DNA of 64,000 nt, from contig CALSPX010000008.1 of assembly GCA_943788345.1 (NCBI GenBank), positions 1-64,000 on the forward strand, read 5' to 3'. Source of the stretch: Ascidiaceihabitans sp023955215 (lineage in GTDB: Bacteria; Pseudomonadota; Alphaproteobacteria; Rhodobacterales; Rhodobacteraceae). Made by a program: the position numbers and the translations under genes. How positions within the stretch are numbered: the stretch's first letter is position 1; every line of letters begins with the position of its first letter. The notes below the pieces were generated by a model. It was not told the origin of the DNA and searched no databases. It saw nothing but the letters and a program-made list of their open reading frames with translations. Positions 46,595 through 55,368 of the stretch are shown here, piece by piece.

Positions 46595-46978
46595 ATGTTA
46601 CAATTACTTCTCCTGATAAATTGCATCAGTTGCGCGATCTTCGGAGCTTTTTTCGTTTTGTTCTCTGCCACTGCGATCACTATGATCGGTGATCCCCCAC
46701 AGTTTTTGGTAATTTTGACCGGTTTTGCCTTTTTATTCAACGCGATCCTACTTGGTATCGCAGCCGCTCGGGTAAACAATTACACAACCTCTATCGGGTA
46801 TTTCATAGCCGGCGAAGTCATCTGGTTCCTGATTACGCTAGAGTTACTGGCAAGTGGACTTTGGATTATTGGCACCGCTACAATTACATTAGACATACTT
46901 ATTGCTGCATTGCTTTGCCTGCTTGGCTTTGGAAAATGGTTCTACGGCATACGGCGCAAACAACCCTTAAACGACTAA
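46595..46978 (+). CDS. small four-helix membrane protein, unknown
   Basis: A 127-residue very hydrophobic protein with four likely helices (LLLLINCISCAIFGAFFVLF, FLVILTGFAFLFNAILLG, IGYFIAGEVIWFLITLELLA, ITLDILIAALLCLLGF) and a short basic end. ATG 46595 is preferred to ATG 46589 because GGAGG sits 7 bases upstream. Its AT-rich base use differs from most neighbours. Its end overlaps the convergent acetyltransferase by four bases. No function can be assigned. Confidence 0.7.
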   Translation: MLQLLLLINCISCAIFGAFFVLFSATAITMIGDPPQFLVILTGFAFLFNAILLGIAAARVNNYTTSIGYFIAGEVIWFLITLELLASGLWIIGTATITLDILIAALLCLLGFGKWFYGIRRKQPLND

Positions 46979-47451
46979 ATTAATACCTTAGACATCTTAA
47001 AGTTGACCAGCTCGATACCCTGCTTCACGACGACCTGCGCGGTATCGAGCTGCCACCCCATTCGGGCAAAGAACGGCCTTGCCTTGATGCTTGCCTGCGT
47101 TGTGAGCAGCGCAATGCCTTTGGCCGCGGCACTTAGCTCAACCTCGGTATATAAGAGGCGGCCAATACCATGGCCTGCGTGTTGAGAGTGTACAAACGCC
47201 AAATCGATATAACCGTCTGAATCCAAGGTCATAAAGCCAACTATCACACCATCGCGCACCGCAACAAAGCCGCTTAGGTTTTGAAACCTGCGCATCCACG
47301 CGGCTGGATTAGGCGCATCACCTGCCCACGCTTTGCGTTGCTCAAGGGTATAAAAATCCGCCGCACCACGGTGCACCGCGTCAAAGAAGACGTCGGCAGC
47401 AACAGCACCATCTGCGGGTATAAGCGGGCGTATTGTGACGGGCTGGACCAC
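46975..47451 (-). CDS. GNAT-family N-acetyltransferase
   Basis: About 158 residues from GTG 47451 (VQPVTIRPLIPADGAVAAD), one base after the globin stop. The longer frame to 47574 lies inside the globin gene. The acetyl-CoA loop is visible in VHSQHAGHGIGRLLYTEVE, with a C-terminal ARPFFARMGWQ as in many GNAT enzymes. Substrate unknown. Translation is probably coupled to the globin gene. Confidence 0.85.
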   Translation of the reverse strand: MVQPVTIRPLIPADGAVAADVFFDAVHRGAADFYTLEQRKAWAGDAPNPAAWMRRFQNLSGFVAVRDGVIVGFMTLDSDGYIDLAFVHSQHAGHGIGRLLYTEVELSAAAKGIALLTTQASIKARPFFARMGWQLDTAQVVVKQGIELVNFKMSKVLI

Positions 47452-47452
47452 C

Positions 47453-48064
47453 TCAGGCAACAGCTGCGTTGGTTTCTCCAAACGCGCCAATATCGCCAAA
47501 ATTGAATTCTTGCGCGTATTTGCCCAAGAAATGCGCAAGGAAGGTATTGATCGCGATCCGCACCCTAGGGTCATCTGTCATATGGACCCCATTGGCGTCC
47601 AAGGTCGCGTTCATCAACGTCACCCAACGCTCAGCACCACGGTCATTCATCAGCGCAATTGCATTGTGGGTATGGTGAAAGCTTAGACGAAAGTCAGCAC
47701 CGTGATAATACGGGCCACCCCCCATTACATCGGCCCACATGGACGCTTGGGTCATCGTGTGGTGTTCAACACCACCCACGCGTTCAAATACGGATGTGAA
47801 CCACGGCTCGTCCGCAAACACGCGTTCATAAAAGCTTTCGACAATAGCAACGATGGGATCAGGACCAAGCACAGAAAACAATTGCCAGAACTGGATCGGC
47901 TGGCTTGGGTCATTGGGTGCCTTGAGGGTCACCAGATCCGCGCGGCGCATCGTGTCAGAAGGCAACAGGCCCGCATCCATGGCATTGCCCACATAGGCGG
48001 TCTGCGCTGTCTTGGTCATATACCCGTGCTGGGTTTTAAAATTTGGATACGAAAACACGGCCAT
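47453..48064 (-). CDS. truncated-hemoglobin-like globin
   Basis: A 203-residue protein. Residues about 62-175 resemble a bacterial truncated globin (VAIVESFYERVFADEPWF, then HHTMTQASMWADVMGGGP and FRLSFHHTHNAIALMND), with the proximal histidine probably in FHHTH. An N-terminal extension of about 55 residues precedes it. It may bind oxygen or NO. The acetyltransferase gene follows one base after the stop. The start at ATG 48064 is the only obvious choice. Confidence 0.75.
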   Translation of the reverse strand: MAVFSYPNFKTQHGYMTKTAQTAYVGNAMDAGLLPSDTMRRADLVTLKAPNDPSQPIQFWQLFSVLGPDPIVAIVESFYERVFADEPWFTSVFERVGGVEHHTMTQASMWADVMGGGPYYHGADFRLSFHHTHNAIALMNDRGAERWVTLMNATLDANGVHMTDDPRVRIAINTFLAHFLGKYAQEFNFGDIGAFGETNAAVA

Positions 48065-48097
48065 CTGCCCTACCCCTTTAGAAATTCGGACCTCGAA

Positions 48098-48133
48098 AGA
48101 AAAAGGGCCGCTTCCAATAATGAAAGCGGCCCC
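48098..48133 (-). terminator. intrinsic terminator after tig
   Basis: A 9-bp stem (GGGCCGCTT with AAGCGGCCC), followed on the minus strand by CCTTTTTCTTTC. It lies between the tig stop and the globin gene. Confidence 0.87.
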
Positions 48134-48161
48134 AGCTTTACGTCAACAGGTGACGCAGAAC

Positions 48162-49493
48162 TTATTCTTCTTCTAGCGCTTCAACAGCTTTTTGAAGTTC
48201 ATCTTTAGAAACTTCTTTTTCTGTCACAGTCGCTTGTGCAAACACGTGGTCTACAACTTTATCTTCGAACAAAGGTGCGCGAAGCTGCTGCTGCATTTGC
48301 TGGTTCTTTTGAACGAATTCAAAGAACTCACGCTCTTGACCAGGGTACTGGCGCGCTTGGTTCATGATTGCTTGTGTCATTTCAGCGTCTGTGACTTCAA
48401 CAGCAGCTTTTTGACCCAAATCAGCCAACAACAAACCTAGGCGCACGCGGCGGTCTGCCAATGTCTTGTGCTCGTCAGTTGTTTCGATCTCAGGGTGATC
48501 GTGGCCTTCAACTTCTGGGTTATCTTCGTGCCATAGCTGGTGTGCGATTTGACCCGCTTCAGCGTCCAACAAGGACGGTGGCAAGTCAAAGCTTACCAAT
48601 GTGTCCATTGCGTCCAAAAGACCGCGCTTCATGATTGCGCGTGATGCACCGCCATACTCAGCTTCAAGACGCTCACCGATTTGAGTTTTCAAAGCAGCAA
48701 GATCTTCAGCGCCGAATTTCTTCGCCATCTCGTCGTTGATCTCAGCAGCCACTGGCTCTTTTACTTCAACGATTGTGCAATCAAAGATGGCTTCTTTGCC
48801 AGCAAGGTGCTCAGCTTGGTATTCAGCTGGGAAAGAAACTGTAACAGCTTTTTCTTCGCCGGCTTTAACGCCTACCAATTGCTCTTCAAAACCTGGGATG
48901 AATGAGTTTGAACCCAAAACAAGTGGGTAATCTTCGGCAGAACCGCCATCAAACGCTTCGCCGTCAACTTTACCAACAAAGGCCATGACAACTTGGTCAC
49001 CGTCTTTTGCTTTTGATCCAGCTTTGCGTGCTTTAAAGTCTTGCGCTGTTTCAGCCAAGTTAGCCAAAGCTTCGTCGATAGAAGCTTCGTCTGCTTTAAC
49101 GATCATTTTTTCCAATTTAATGGTGCTTAGGTCAACTTCAGGAATCTCAGGAAGCTTTTCATAAGTCATGTCGACGTTTACGTCGTCGCCAGCTTTCCAG
49201 TCTTCGTTCGTCATTTTAACGTCAGGCTGCATCGCAGGGCGATCGCCAGTTTCTTCAAAATGCTTGTTCATCGCGCCGTCGATTGACTCTTGCATAGCTT
49301 CGCCCATCAGACGATCGCCAAACTGCTTCTTAAGCATAGCCATAGGAACTTTGCCCTTACGGAAGCCCTTCATTTCGACTTCTGGCTGCGCTTCAACCAA
49401 TTTGGTGTTCACTGTCGCATCCAATTCAGCCGCAGTCACGGTGATTGAATAGGCGCGCTTTAGACCTTCGTTAAGTGTCTCGGTGACCTGCAT
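48162..49493 (-). CDS. tig: trigger factor, ribosome-associated chaperone
   Basis: A 443-residue chaperone with PPIase activity. The ribosome-binding motif GFRKGKVPMAMLKKQFG is near residue 44, followed by the FKBP-type domain (about 150-240, DQVVMAFVGKVDGEAFDGG) and the C-terminal helical domain ending in an acidic tail (VEALEEE). Length and order match the family. Monocistronic, closed by a strong terminator. Confidence 0.98.
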   Translation of the reverse strand: MQVTETLNEGLKRAYSITVTAAELDATVNTKLVEAQPEVEMKGFRKGKVPMAMLKKQFGDRLMGEAMQESIDGAMNKHFEETGDRPAMQPDVKMTNEDWKAGDDVNVDMTYEKLPEIPEVDLSTIKLEKMIVKADEASIDEALANLAETAQDFKARKAGSKAKDGDQVVMAFVGKVDGEAFDGGSAEDYPLVLGSNSFIPGFEEQLVGVKAGEEKAVTVSFPAEYQAEHLAGKEAIFDCTIVEVKEPVAAEINDEMAKKFGAEDLAALKTQIGERLEAEYGGASRAIMKRGLLDAMDTLVSFDLPPSLLDAEAGQIAHQLWHEDNPEVEGHDHPEIETTDEHKTLADRRVRLGLLLADLGQKAAVEVTDAEMTQAIMNQARQYPGQEREFFEFVQKNQQMQQQLRAPLFEDKVVDHVFAQATVTEKEVSKDELQKAVEALEEE

Positions 49494-49671
49494 GTTAGCT
49501 CCATAGGATTAGGGCGCCTTGTAGGGCGCTGGCAGAAAATTTGTGCCCTTCTATTGGGCAGGTAAGCCATGCGCAAGAGGCGCGTGGCCCTGAAACGGTA
49601 TTAGGGCAAAGATTCCCGTTCGGGACGTATGGTTTTTGCAAAAAATGGACCAAACCTGTGCTTTGTCCTTA

Positions 49672-50700
49672 TTATTTGAAGTCGCTCCACTTTAACTGCG
49701 TGTTGCGCGTGATGTCGCGGTTGATTTGCTTGCCCACGACCTTATCAAACTCATACCCAGCAATTTCACCCGATCCCGGACGACGCGCCCAGATGTCGGC
49801 TTCTGTAATAACGTGACCTGCGGACAAATCCTTATCCGCTACGACAGACGCGCGGGCAAATTTGTAAACGGCTTCTTCTGCTTCGGCGCGTTGTTTTGGG
49901 TTGTTGGCCGCGATCCAGATTTCGCGCGAACGATCAATGATGTGACGCAATTCACTTGGGTCCATTGAATTGATGATGTCAGGCCCCGCTCTGTAACGGC
50001 TGTCTGTATAGTGGCGTTCCAAGATACAGGCCCCCAACGCAACCGAAGCCAGCGCCATTTCGGGGCCGATGGAGTGATCAGAGAAACCAACAGGCACCCC
50101 AGGGAAGGCCGCGCGCAATTCGCTGACACCTTGCAGGGATACGATTTCTGGCGGGCTTGGGTACAGGTTGGTGCACTCAAGCAATGCGAACTCCACGCCG
50201 GACTCAACCAAAATGTCTACGCTGGCTTTGATCGTCTCGATGCTTTGCATCCCCGTAGACATGATCACAGGTTTTCCAAAACGGGCGATGTGACGGATCA
50301 GCGGAAGGTTGTCCGCCTCACCCGATCCAATCTTGAACGCGGGCACATCAATCTCATTCAGGAAATCAGCAGCCGCACGGGAAAACGGAGTCGAGATGTA
50401 AATCATCCCCAAGCTCTCGGTATAATCTTTCAACGCAATTTCATCGTCCAAAGACAATGCACAGTTCGCCATGACGTCCCAAATGGACACATCAGCGTTT
50501 GGTGGGAAGATTTGCTTGGCTTCGTCCGTCATCTCATCTTCGATGATATGCGTCTGGTGCTTAACGCACTCACAGCCAGAGGCCGCGGCAAGGCGCACCA
50601 TTTCTTTGGCCACATCCAATGAACCACCATGGTTGATGCCAATCTCTGCAATTACCAGTGGCGCGTGGCCATAGCCGATCTCGCGTGTGCCAATTTTCAT
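49672..50700 (-). CDS. neuB: N-acetylneuraminate synthase family enzyme
   Basis: Condenses phosphoenolpyruvate with N-acetylmannosamine or a related hexosamine to make a nonulosonic acid. The 342 residues have a TIM barrel (IAEIGINHGGSLDVAKEMV, HQTHIIEDEMT, FKIGSGEADNLPL, GFSDHSIGPEMALASVALGA, ILERHYTDS) and a C-terminal SAF (antifreeze-like) domain from about 275 (ASVVADKDLSAGHVITEADI). Product identity (Neu5Ac, legionaminic or pseudaminic acid) is not settled by sequence. The presence of neuC favours a ManNAc-type substrate. Confidence 0.92.
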   Translation of the reverse strand: MKIGTREIGYGHAPLVIAEIGINHGGSLDVAKEMVRLAAASGCECVKHQTHIIEDEMTDEAKQIFPPNADVSIWDVMANCALSLDDEIALKDYTESLGMIYISTPFSRAAADFLNEIDVPAFKIGSGEADNLPLIRHIARFGKPVIMSTGMQSIETIKASVDILVESGVEFALLECTNLYPSPPEIVSLQGVSELRAAFPGVPVGFSDHSIGPEMALASVALGACILERHYTDSRYRAGPDIINSMDPSELRHIIDRSREIWIAANNPKQRAEAEEAVYKFARASVVADKDLSAGHVITEADIWARRPGSGEIAGYEFDKVVGKQINRDITRNTQLKWSDFK

Positions 50701-50701
50701 C

Positions 50702-51673
50702 TTAGTGGTCCTTGTTGTTGGTCGTGTTCAATTCTGTCGCATCGCCACCACTGGCAGCGGTCTCTAACTTTGCCGCCACGCGTTGCGCGCGCACCTCGGC
50801 CGTGCCCCAACGGTCATGAAACCACAACCACTGTGCGGGATAACGACGTACCTGCGCCTCAAGACGGGCCGACATTTCAGCCATCATCTCATAAGACGCA
50901 CGGTGTTCAATAGGCGTTTCAAATTCGATATGATGGGTCATCCCATCCGGCCCGCGGTGAGCGAAACACGGCACAAACAACGCACCAGTCTTCATCGCGA
51001 TCTTAGCAGGCACATCAGATGTGGGTGCCGGTATGCCAAAGAAATCAACGTCTTCATACTGGGTCGCGCGCACGTCAAACAGCATCGTAGCAATCCCACC
51101 TTCACGCAAATGACGGGTGAACCCCAAAAATCCTTTGCGGCTTTGTGGAAATGCAGGCCCCGTCAAGTAGCCATAGTTCTGAGTGTAATGTTCATCAAAA
51201 TGCGGATTGGATGCAGGACGAAACAGGCAGGCCGATTGATGGCCCAACGTATAAAGCGCAATGCGCATCGCCTCGTAATTCCCGATATGGCCGGAAACCA
51301 ACATCACAGGCCGGCCCTCAGCAATGGCCGCCATCATCTGATCGTATCCCGCACCACCGATGTTTTCAGGTTTCAACGCAGCGGCCACATCATGTTTTGA
51401 ATAGTTCTCGATCATGTTTTTGCCAAAGTTGGCGGCAACCTCATGGGCGATCTTACGGGCCTCGCTTGCGGACATTTCAGGATGAACCAGTTGCAGATTG
51501 CGCACTGCTTTTTTGATAAAACCAAACAACGGGGCCACGACATAGCTGGCGATAAAGCCAAATAGCTTCACCCGCGTGCGATAGGCAAACAGGCGCGTGA
51601 AGGCGATAATCCCCCGCACCAGCCAATTGACTGCAACATCGCTGTTAAAACGCATGATTTTACTCAGTTCCAT
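50702..51673 (-). CDS. LpxL-like lysophospholipid/lipid A acyltransferase
   Basis: A 323-residue membrane-associated acyltransferase. One hydrophobic segment (about 15-45) precedes the catalytic part, with the HxxxxD/E-type motif in SGHIGNYEAM. Family blocks include SQSRKGFLGFTRHLREGG, ATMLFDVRATQY and WLWFHDRWG. These enzymes add acyl chains to lipid A or related lipids. neuB starts two bases after its stop, so lipid acylation and nonulosonic-acid synthesis share a transcript. Confidence 0.85.
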   Translation of the reverse strand: MELSKIMRFNSDVAVNWLVRGIIAFTRLFAYRTRVKLFGFIASYVVAPLFGFIKKAVRNLQLVHPEMSASEARKIAHEVAANFGKNMIENYSKHDVAAALKPENIGGAGYDQMMAAIAEGRPVMLVSGHIGNYEAMRIALYTLGHQSACLFRPASNPHFDEHYTQNYGYLTGPAFPQSRKGFLGFTRHLREGGIATMLFDVRATQYEDVDFFGIPAPTSDVPAKIAMKTGALFVPCFAHRGPDGMTHHIEFETPIEHRASYEMMAEMSARLEAQVRRYPAQWLWFHDRWGTAEVRAQRVAAKLETAASGGDATELNTTNNKDH

Positions 51674-51790
51674 GATTTGATCAACGCAGCGAACCGGCTG
51701 CGCTCAATCCCTTGTCTGGCAAGGATTTAACGGATGTCGTCGTGGCATACAACTAAATCAAAGCCACCGCGCACGCACAGCCAACACACA

Positions 51791-52573
51791 TCAGGATTTT
51801 GGCAATGTCCCGCCGTATCCAAGCCAATAATCACGCGCCCATGGCACCTGACCAAAGCCCATATGCGGCAGGTTATCCCAACGTTTACGCCCCGGTAGAG
51901 CCAAGGTGATGGGACGTGGATCGCCGTGAAAGGCCACCACACTCGCACTGGCAGGTGGGGCATGGGGATGCAAAAGCAGATCGACGCCAATGGGGCGACG
52001 CAACCAGCGCTTAAAGCTGATCACCCAATCCACAGGCCAATATTCCATTGAGGACGCATGTTCCTCAACCCACACCTGCTCAATATCAGCTGCATCAAAC
52101 GCCGCCTGAGGATCGGCCTGAAACCGCTCGACGACTTGGGTCTGCTCCCCAAGATTAAAAGCAAACAGCCCTGTTCCCAGCAACTCATGCTCTGGCTTGG
52201 CCACCCGATTGGGACGCCAATTGTCCCCCACATCAATGCCAATGAAAGGCGCAGGGTGATCCATGAATTGGGTTAAGTCGCCGCAAATGAAGGTATCAAG
52301 ATCCACAAACAGCGCCCTGCCCGTCAGCCCATGAAGGTCCGCCAGAAACACGCCCAACTTGGGCCACGCCCCATGACGCCACATTTGTGGGCTGCACCCA
52401 ATGTCAGGGATTGGAAAACTCTCGATCCCGTCCGCGAATCCACTGGCGTCATCAGTCAAACACACAAAGCGAAAGTCGCCCGTCATATTGGCCCGAACCG
52501 CGTTGTAAAGCACGTTCACATATTCAGAACTGAACAGCGAACCCCACTTCATACACAAAACAATGCGATCCAT
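51791..52573 (-). CDS. glycosyltransferase, GT-A type
   Basis: A 260-residue cytosolic enzyme starting MDRIVLCMKWGSLFSSEYVN. RALFVDLDTFICGDLTQFM contains a DxD motif (DLD) for metal and nucleotide-sugar binding, and the surrounding fold pattern is that of GT-A enzymes related to GT8. It is transcribed divergently from neuC, in the direction of the acyltransferase and neuB. It is not an obvious sialyltransferase, so the enzyme that attaches the nonulosonic acid is not identified here. Confidence 0.8.
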   Translation of the reverse strand: MDRIVLCMKWGSLFSSEYVNVLYNAVRANMTGDFRFVCLTDDASGFADGIESFPIPDIGCSPQMWRHGAWPKLGVFLADLHGLTGRALFVDLDTFICGDLTQFMDHPAPFIGIDVGDNWRPNRVAKPEHELLGTGLFAFNLGEQTQVVERFQADPQAAFDAADIEQVWVEEHASSMEYWPVDWVISFKRWLRRPIGVDLLLHPHAPPASASVVAFHGDPRPITLALPGRKRWDNLPHMGFGQVPWARDYWLGYGGTLPKS

Positions 52574-52696
52574 AATCACTCCAAATTAAGTCAATCAAAC
52601 TGCTAACTTATGCCCCGCACCTTGTCTACCAACGGCCATACGCAAAAACATCAAAGGCCACTTGCGGGGGGCGTTGGCTAAGAGGTACAAGCCTGT

Positions 52697-53818
52697 ATGA
52701 GCAAATCTATCGTTTTTGTCACTGGAACCCGTGCCGATTTCGGCAAGCTTGCACCGCTCGCGGTTGCAGCGCGCGATCAGGGTTTTGCAGTCTCTTTCTT
52801 TGTCACTGGCATGCACATGCTGGAACAATACGGTCTGACCAAGATCGAAGTGAAGCGGATGGAGGGCGTGGAAGTTCACGAATTCCTCAATCAGCGCGCT
52901 GGTGATCCACAGGATATGATCCTTGCCAAAACGGTCATCGCCTTCTCTGACTTCGCCCTAGAACACAAACCGGACCTTGTGGTCATTCACGGGGATCGGG
53001 TCGAAGCCTTGGCCTGCTCATTTGTTTGCGCCACGAACTATATCCCATCCGCCCACATCGAGGGTGGCGAGGTATCAGGCACGATCGACGAGATGTTCCG
53101 ACACTGTAACAGCAAACTGGCGACCTATCACTTTGTCTCCTCTCAGGATGCAAAGCGGCGGGTTATGGGGTTGGGTGAAACCGAAAACAGCATTCACGTG
53201 CTTGGCTCCCCCGAACTGGATTTTCACGCAGGTCCATCTGGCGTGACAATTGATCAGGTGCTTGAACGTTACGAAATCCCGTTCGATGACTTTGGCATCG
53301 TGATTTTCCACCCTGTCACTTCAGAACAAGAGACGATGGGGCAACAGGCGGTAAACCTGTTTGACGCGCTGGTTCAAAGCGGGCGCAATTATGTGGTGAT
53401 CGCGCCAAATAATGACCCTGGGTCTGATAAGATCTTTGATCAAATCGCAAAACTGCCCTCTGAACGGTTTCGCACCCTACCCTCTATGCGGTTCTCACAC
53501 TTCTCTGAACTGATGAAGAACGCCAAATTTATGGTTGGCAACTCATCAGCTGGTGTGCGCGAGGCACCGTTTTTGGGGCTACCGTCCTTGGACATCGGCA
53601 CGCGCCAAACCAACCGCGCTGTCGCACCCTCCCTGTTCAGCAGTGCAGCAAAAAGCACCGATGATATCCTTGGCTACCTGACGCAATACTGGGGGCAAAA
53701 ATATACGCCCCACACCGCCTTTGGCGAAGGACGTGCCGCAGAGCATTTTGTGAACGCGATCAAAGACCCCGCGTTTTGGACACAAAACCTGCAAAAGAAC
53801 TTCCAGGACCACGAATAG
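52697..53818 (+). CDS. neuC: UDP-N-acetylglucosamine 2-epimerase, hydrolysing
   Basis: A 373-residue GT-B-fold enzyme that releases N-acetylmannosamine from UDP-GlcNAc. Motifs TGTRADFGKLAPL, VVIHGDRVEALA, PSAHIEGGEVSGT, HFVSSQDAKRR and VGNSSAGVREAPFLGLPSLDIGTRQ match NeuC rather than the non-hydrolysing WecB. It is read divergently from the glycosyltransferase. neuA follows in the opposite direction, beyond a hairpin. Confidence 0.92.
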   Translation: MSKSIVFVTGTRADFGKLAPLAVAARDQGFAVSFFVTGMHMLEQYGLTKIEVKRMEGVEVHEFLNQRAGDPQDMILAKTVIAFSDFALEHKPDLVVIHGDRVEALACSFVCATNYIPSAHIEGGEVSGTIDEMFRHCNSKLATYHFVSSQDAKRRVMGLGETENSIHVLGSPELDFHAGPSGVTIDQVLERYEIPFDDFGIVIFHPVTSEQETMGQQAVNLFDALVQSGRNYVVIAPNNDPGSDKIFDQIAKLPSERFRTLPSMRFSHFSELMKNAKFMVGNSSAGVREAPFLGLPSLDIGTRQTNRAVAPSLFSSAAKSTDDILGYLTQYWGQKYTPHTAFGEGRAAEHFVNAIKDPAFWTQNLQKNFQDHE

Positions 53819-53830
53819 CCCGGCGAATTT

Positions 53831-53859
53831 CCAGCCCCTCAACATCGTTCAGGGGCTGG
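53831..53859. terminator. hairpin between neuC and neuA
   Basis: Nearly perfect 13-bp stem (CCAGCCCCTCAAC with GTTCAGGGGCTGG) and a three-base loop between the convergent genes. No clear T-run on either side, so it is a transcript end hairpin of uncertain strength. Confidence 0.6.
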
Positions 53860-53868
53860 ACCTAACCG

Positions 53869-54573
53869 CTATTCCGCAGCGGCCAAACGCTCTTTCATCA
53901 AGATTTCAACTATGCGAAAATCAATCGGGTTATCGATGTCGATGCAGCGCTCTGGCGGCATGATATAGGGGATCACGCGCCCCTCATAAATGGTCGATGC
54001 TTTTTCCAGATACGCCGGATCAATCACGTATGTGGACGCGGCATGTTCCCAAACTGGCGGAGCCACCTGACGGGACCAAACACCACCGGGCAACGGTTTT
54101 GACACCTGCAAGGCCCCCGTTTCATCGGTCTCAACCAGATTGAAATATGGGTTCTTCTTGGCCTCACAAACGCTCATCACCATGTCGGGGCGTTCTTCAT
54201 CAAACAGACGCAGCGCGTTCACCACATCCTCAGGCAACCGCAACGGACCTGTGCAATCCAAATCGACGAACGTATCAACCTTAGCGCCCAACACCTCCTG
54301 AGAGGCTTGCAACGCATGCTGCCACACGCCCCATTTGGGGGCAGCGTCCGTGGCCAAATGGGCAGGACGCAACCCGATATCCAAGGCACCGCGCTTGACC
54401 GCGTGGGCATACATAGCCTCATCATCTGTCGAGACAACAACCGCATCAATCTGATCTGAATCAAACAAATGATCCAAAGACCAATCAATCAGGTGCTTAC
54501 CGCACAACATGCCAAAGTTCTTGTTCGGTACGCCCTTAGACCCTTTGCGTGCTCCAATGTGACCAAGGATCAT
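53869..54573 (-). CDS. neuA: acylneuraminate cytidylyltransferase
   Basis: Activates the nonulosonic acid with CTP. The 234 residues begin MILGHIGARKGSKGVPNKNF, the nucleotide-binding motif of the family, and contain TFVDLDCTGPLRLPEDVVNA and RCIDIDNPIDFRIVE. GGAGAGACAT precedes the start. With neuC and neuB it completes the path from UDP-GlcNAc to a CMP-sugar donor. The 296 bases upstream (54574-54869) hold no gene that I can see. Confidence 0.93.
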   Translation of the reverse strand: MILGHIGARKGSKGVPNKNFGMLCGKHLIDWSLDHLFDSDQIDAVVVSTDDEAMYAHAVKRGALDIGLRPAHLATDAAPKWGVWQHALQASQEVLGAKVDTFVDLDCTGPLRLPEDVVNALRLFDEERPDMVMSVCEAKKNPYFNLVETDETGALQVSKPLPGGVWSRQVAPPVWEHAASTYVIDPAYLEKASTIYEGRVIPYIMPPERCIDIDNPIDFRIVEILMKERLAAAE

Positions 54574-54869
54574 AATGTCTCTCCAGTTTTCTTATCTGTA
54601 TCAAGGGGGCTGTAATAGTCAACGCAACGCCACCCCCCACGTTACCGCCCTAACTATAAGCAATCCTGACCAAGCGAAACCTGTAATTGCCCCCACGCTT
54701 GCCCCCCGCCCCATCCACCGCTATGAACAGCACATAGGGTCCAGTCCCCTGCCGTCCGCACATGGTGAAGCGCTGGTTAACGTTCCTGTTCGACCTTCCC
54801 GTCGCATACGGACCTTCGGCAACGCGGACACCCGATCAGCCCCTTAAGCGACCATAAGGAGATCACGGA

Positions 54870-55307
54870 ATGGACAGCCCAATTCCCTCACGCACGGCCC
54901 TGAAATCACAGGCCAAACGCCTGCGCGCGACATTAAGCGAGCAAGGCAAAACCATCAGCCACGCACAGAGCCTAGAAGCCATCGCGCAAACCTACGGGGC
55001 ACGCGACTGGAACACACTCAACGCTGGGTCCTTTGACAAGACACGCACAAACCACCGCGATTGGCAGGTGGGACAACGGGTGTCAGGACAGTATCTGGGA
55101 CACAGGTTCACCGGTGAAATCAAAGCGGCGCGCAGCATAGGCAGCACACATTGGGCGCTGACACTGGTGTTTGATAAGGCGGTGGATGTGGTGGAGTCCG
55201 CGCACTTCAGCAACCTGCGCCACCAAGTGAATTGCACGGTCGGGCTTGATGGGCGATCAAGCGCCAAAACGTCGAACGGCCAAGCACAGGTGGTTTTGGA
55301 GGGCTAA
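54870..55307 (+). CDS. glyoxalase-superfamily-related small protein
   Basis: A 145-residue cytosolic protein. The first 50 residues (IPSRTALKSQAKRLRATL, ISHAQSLEAIAQTYGARDWN) match the short domain annotated as a glyoxalase-related protein domain in Rhodobacteraceae. The rest (about 62-145) looks like a small beta domain (WQVGQRVSGQYLGHRFTGEI). Start behind AAGGAGATCACGGA. Function unknown. Confidence 0.75.
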   Translation: MDSPIPSRTALKSQAKRLRATLSEQGKTISHAQSLEAIAQTYGARDWNTLNAGSFDKTRTNHRDWQVGQRVSGQYLGHRFTGEIKAARSIGSTHWALTLVFDKAVDVVESAHFSNLRHQVNCTVGLDGRSSAKTSNGQAQVVLEG

Positions 55308-55368
55308 GTTAGTTTGGCTGTGCGGATACCGAGGATCAAAAGTTCAGCACAGCCTGAAACCGAAAAAT

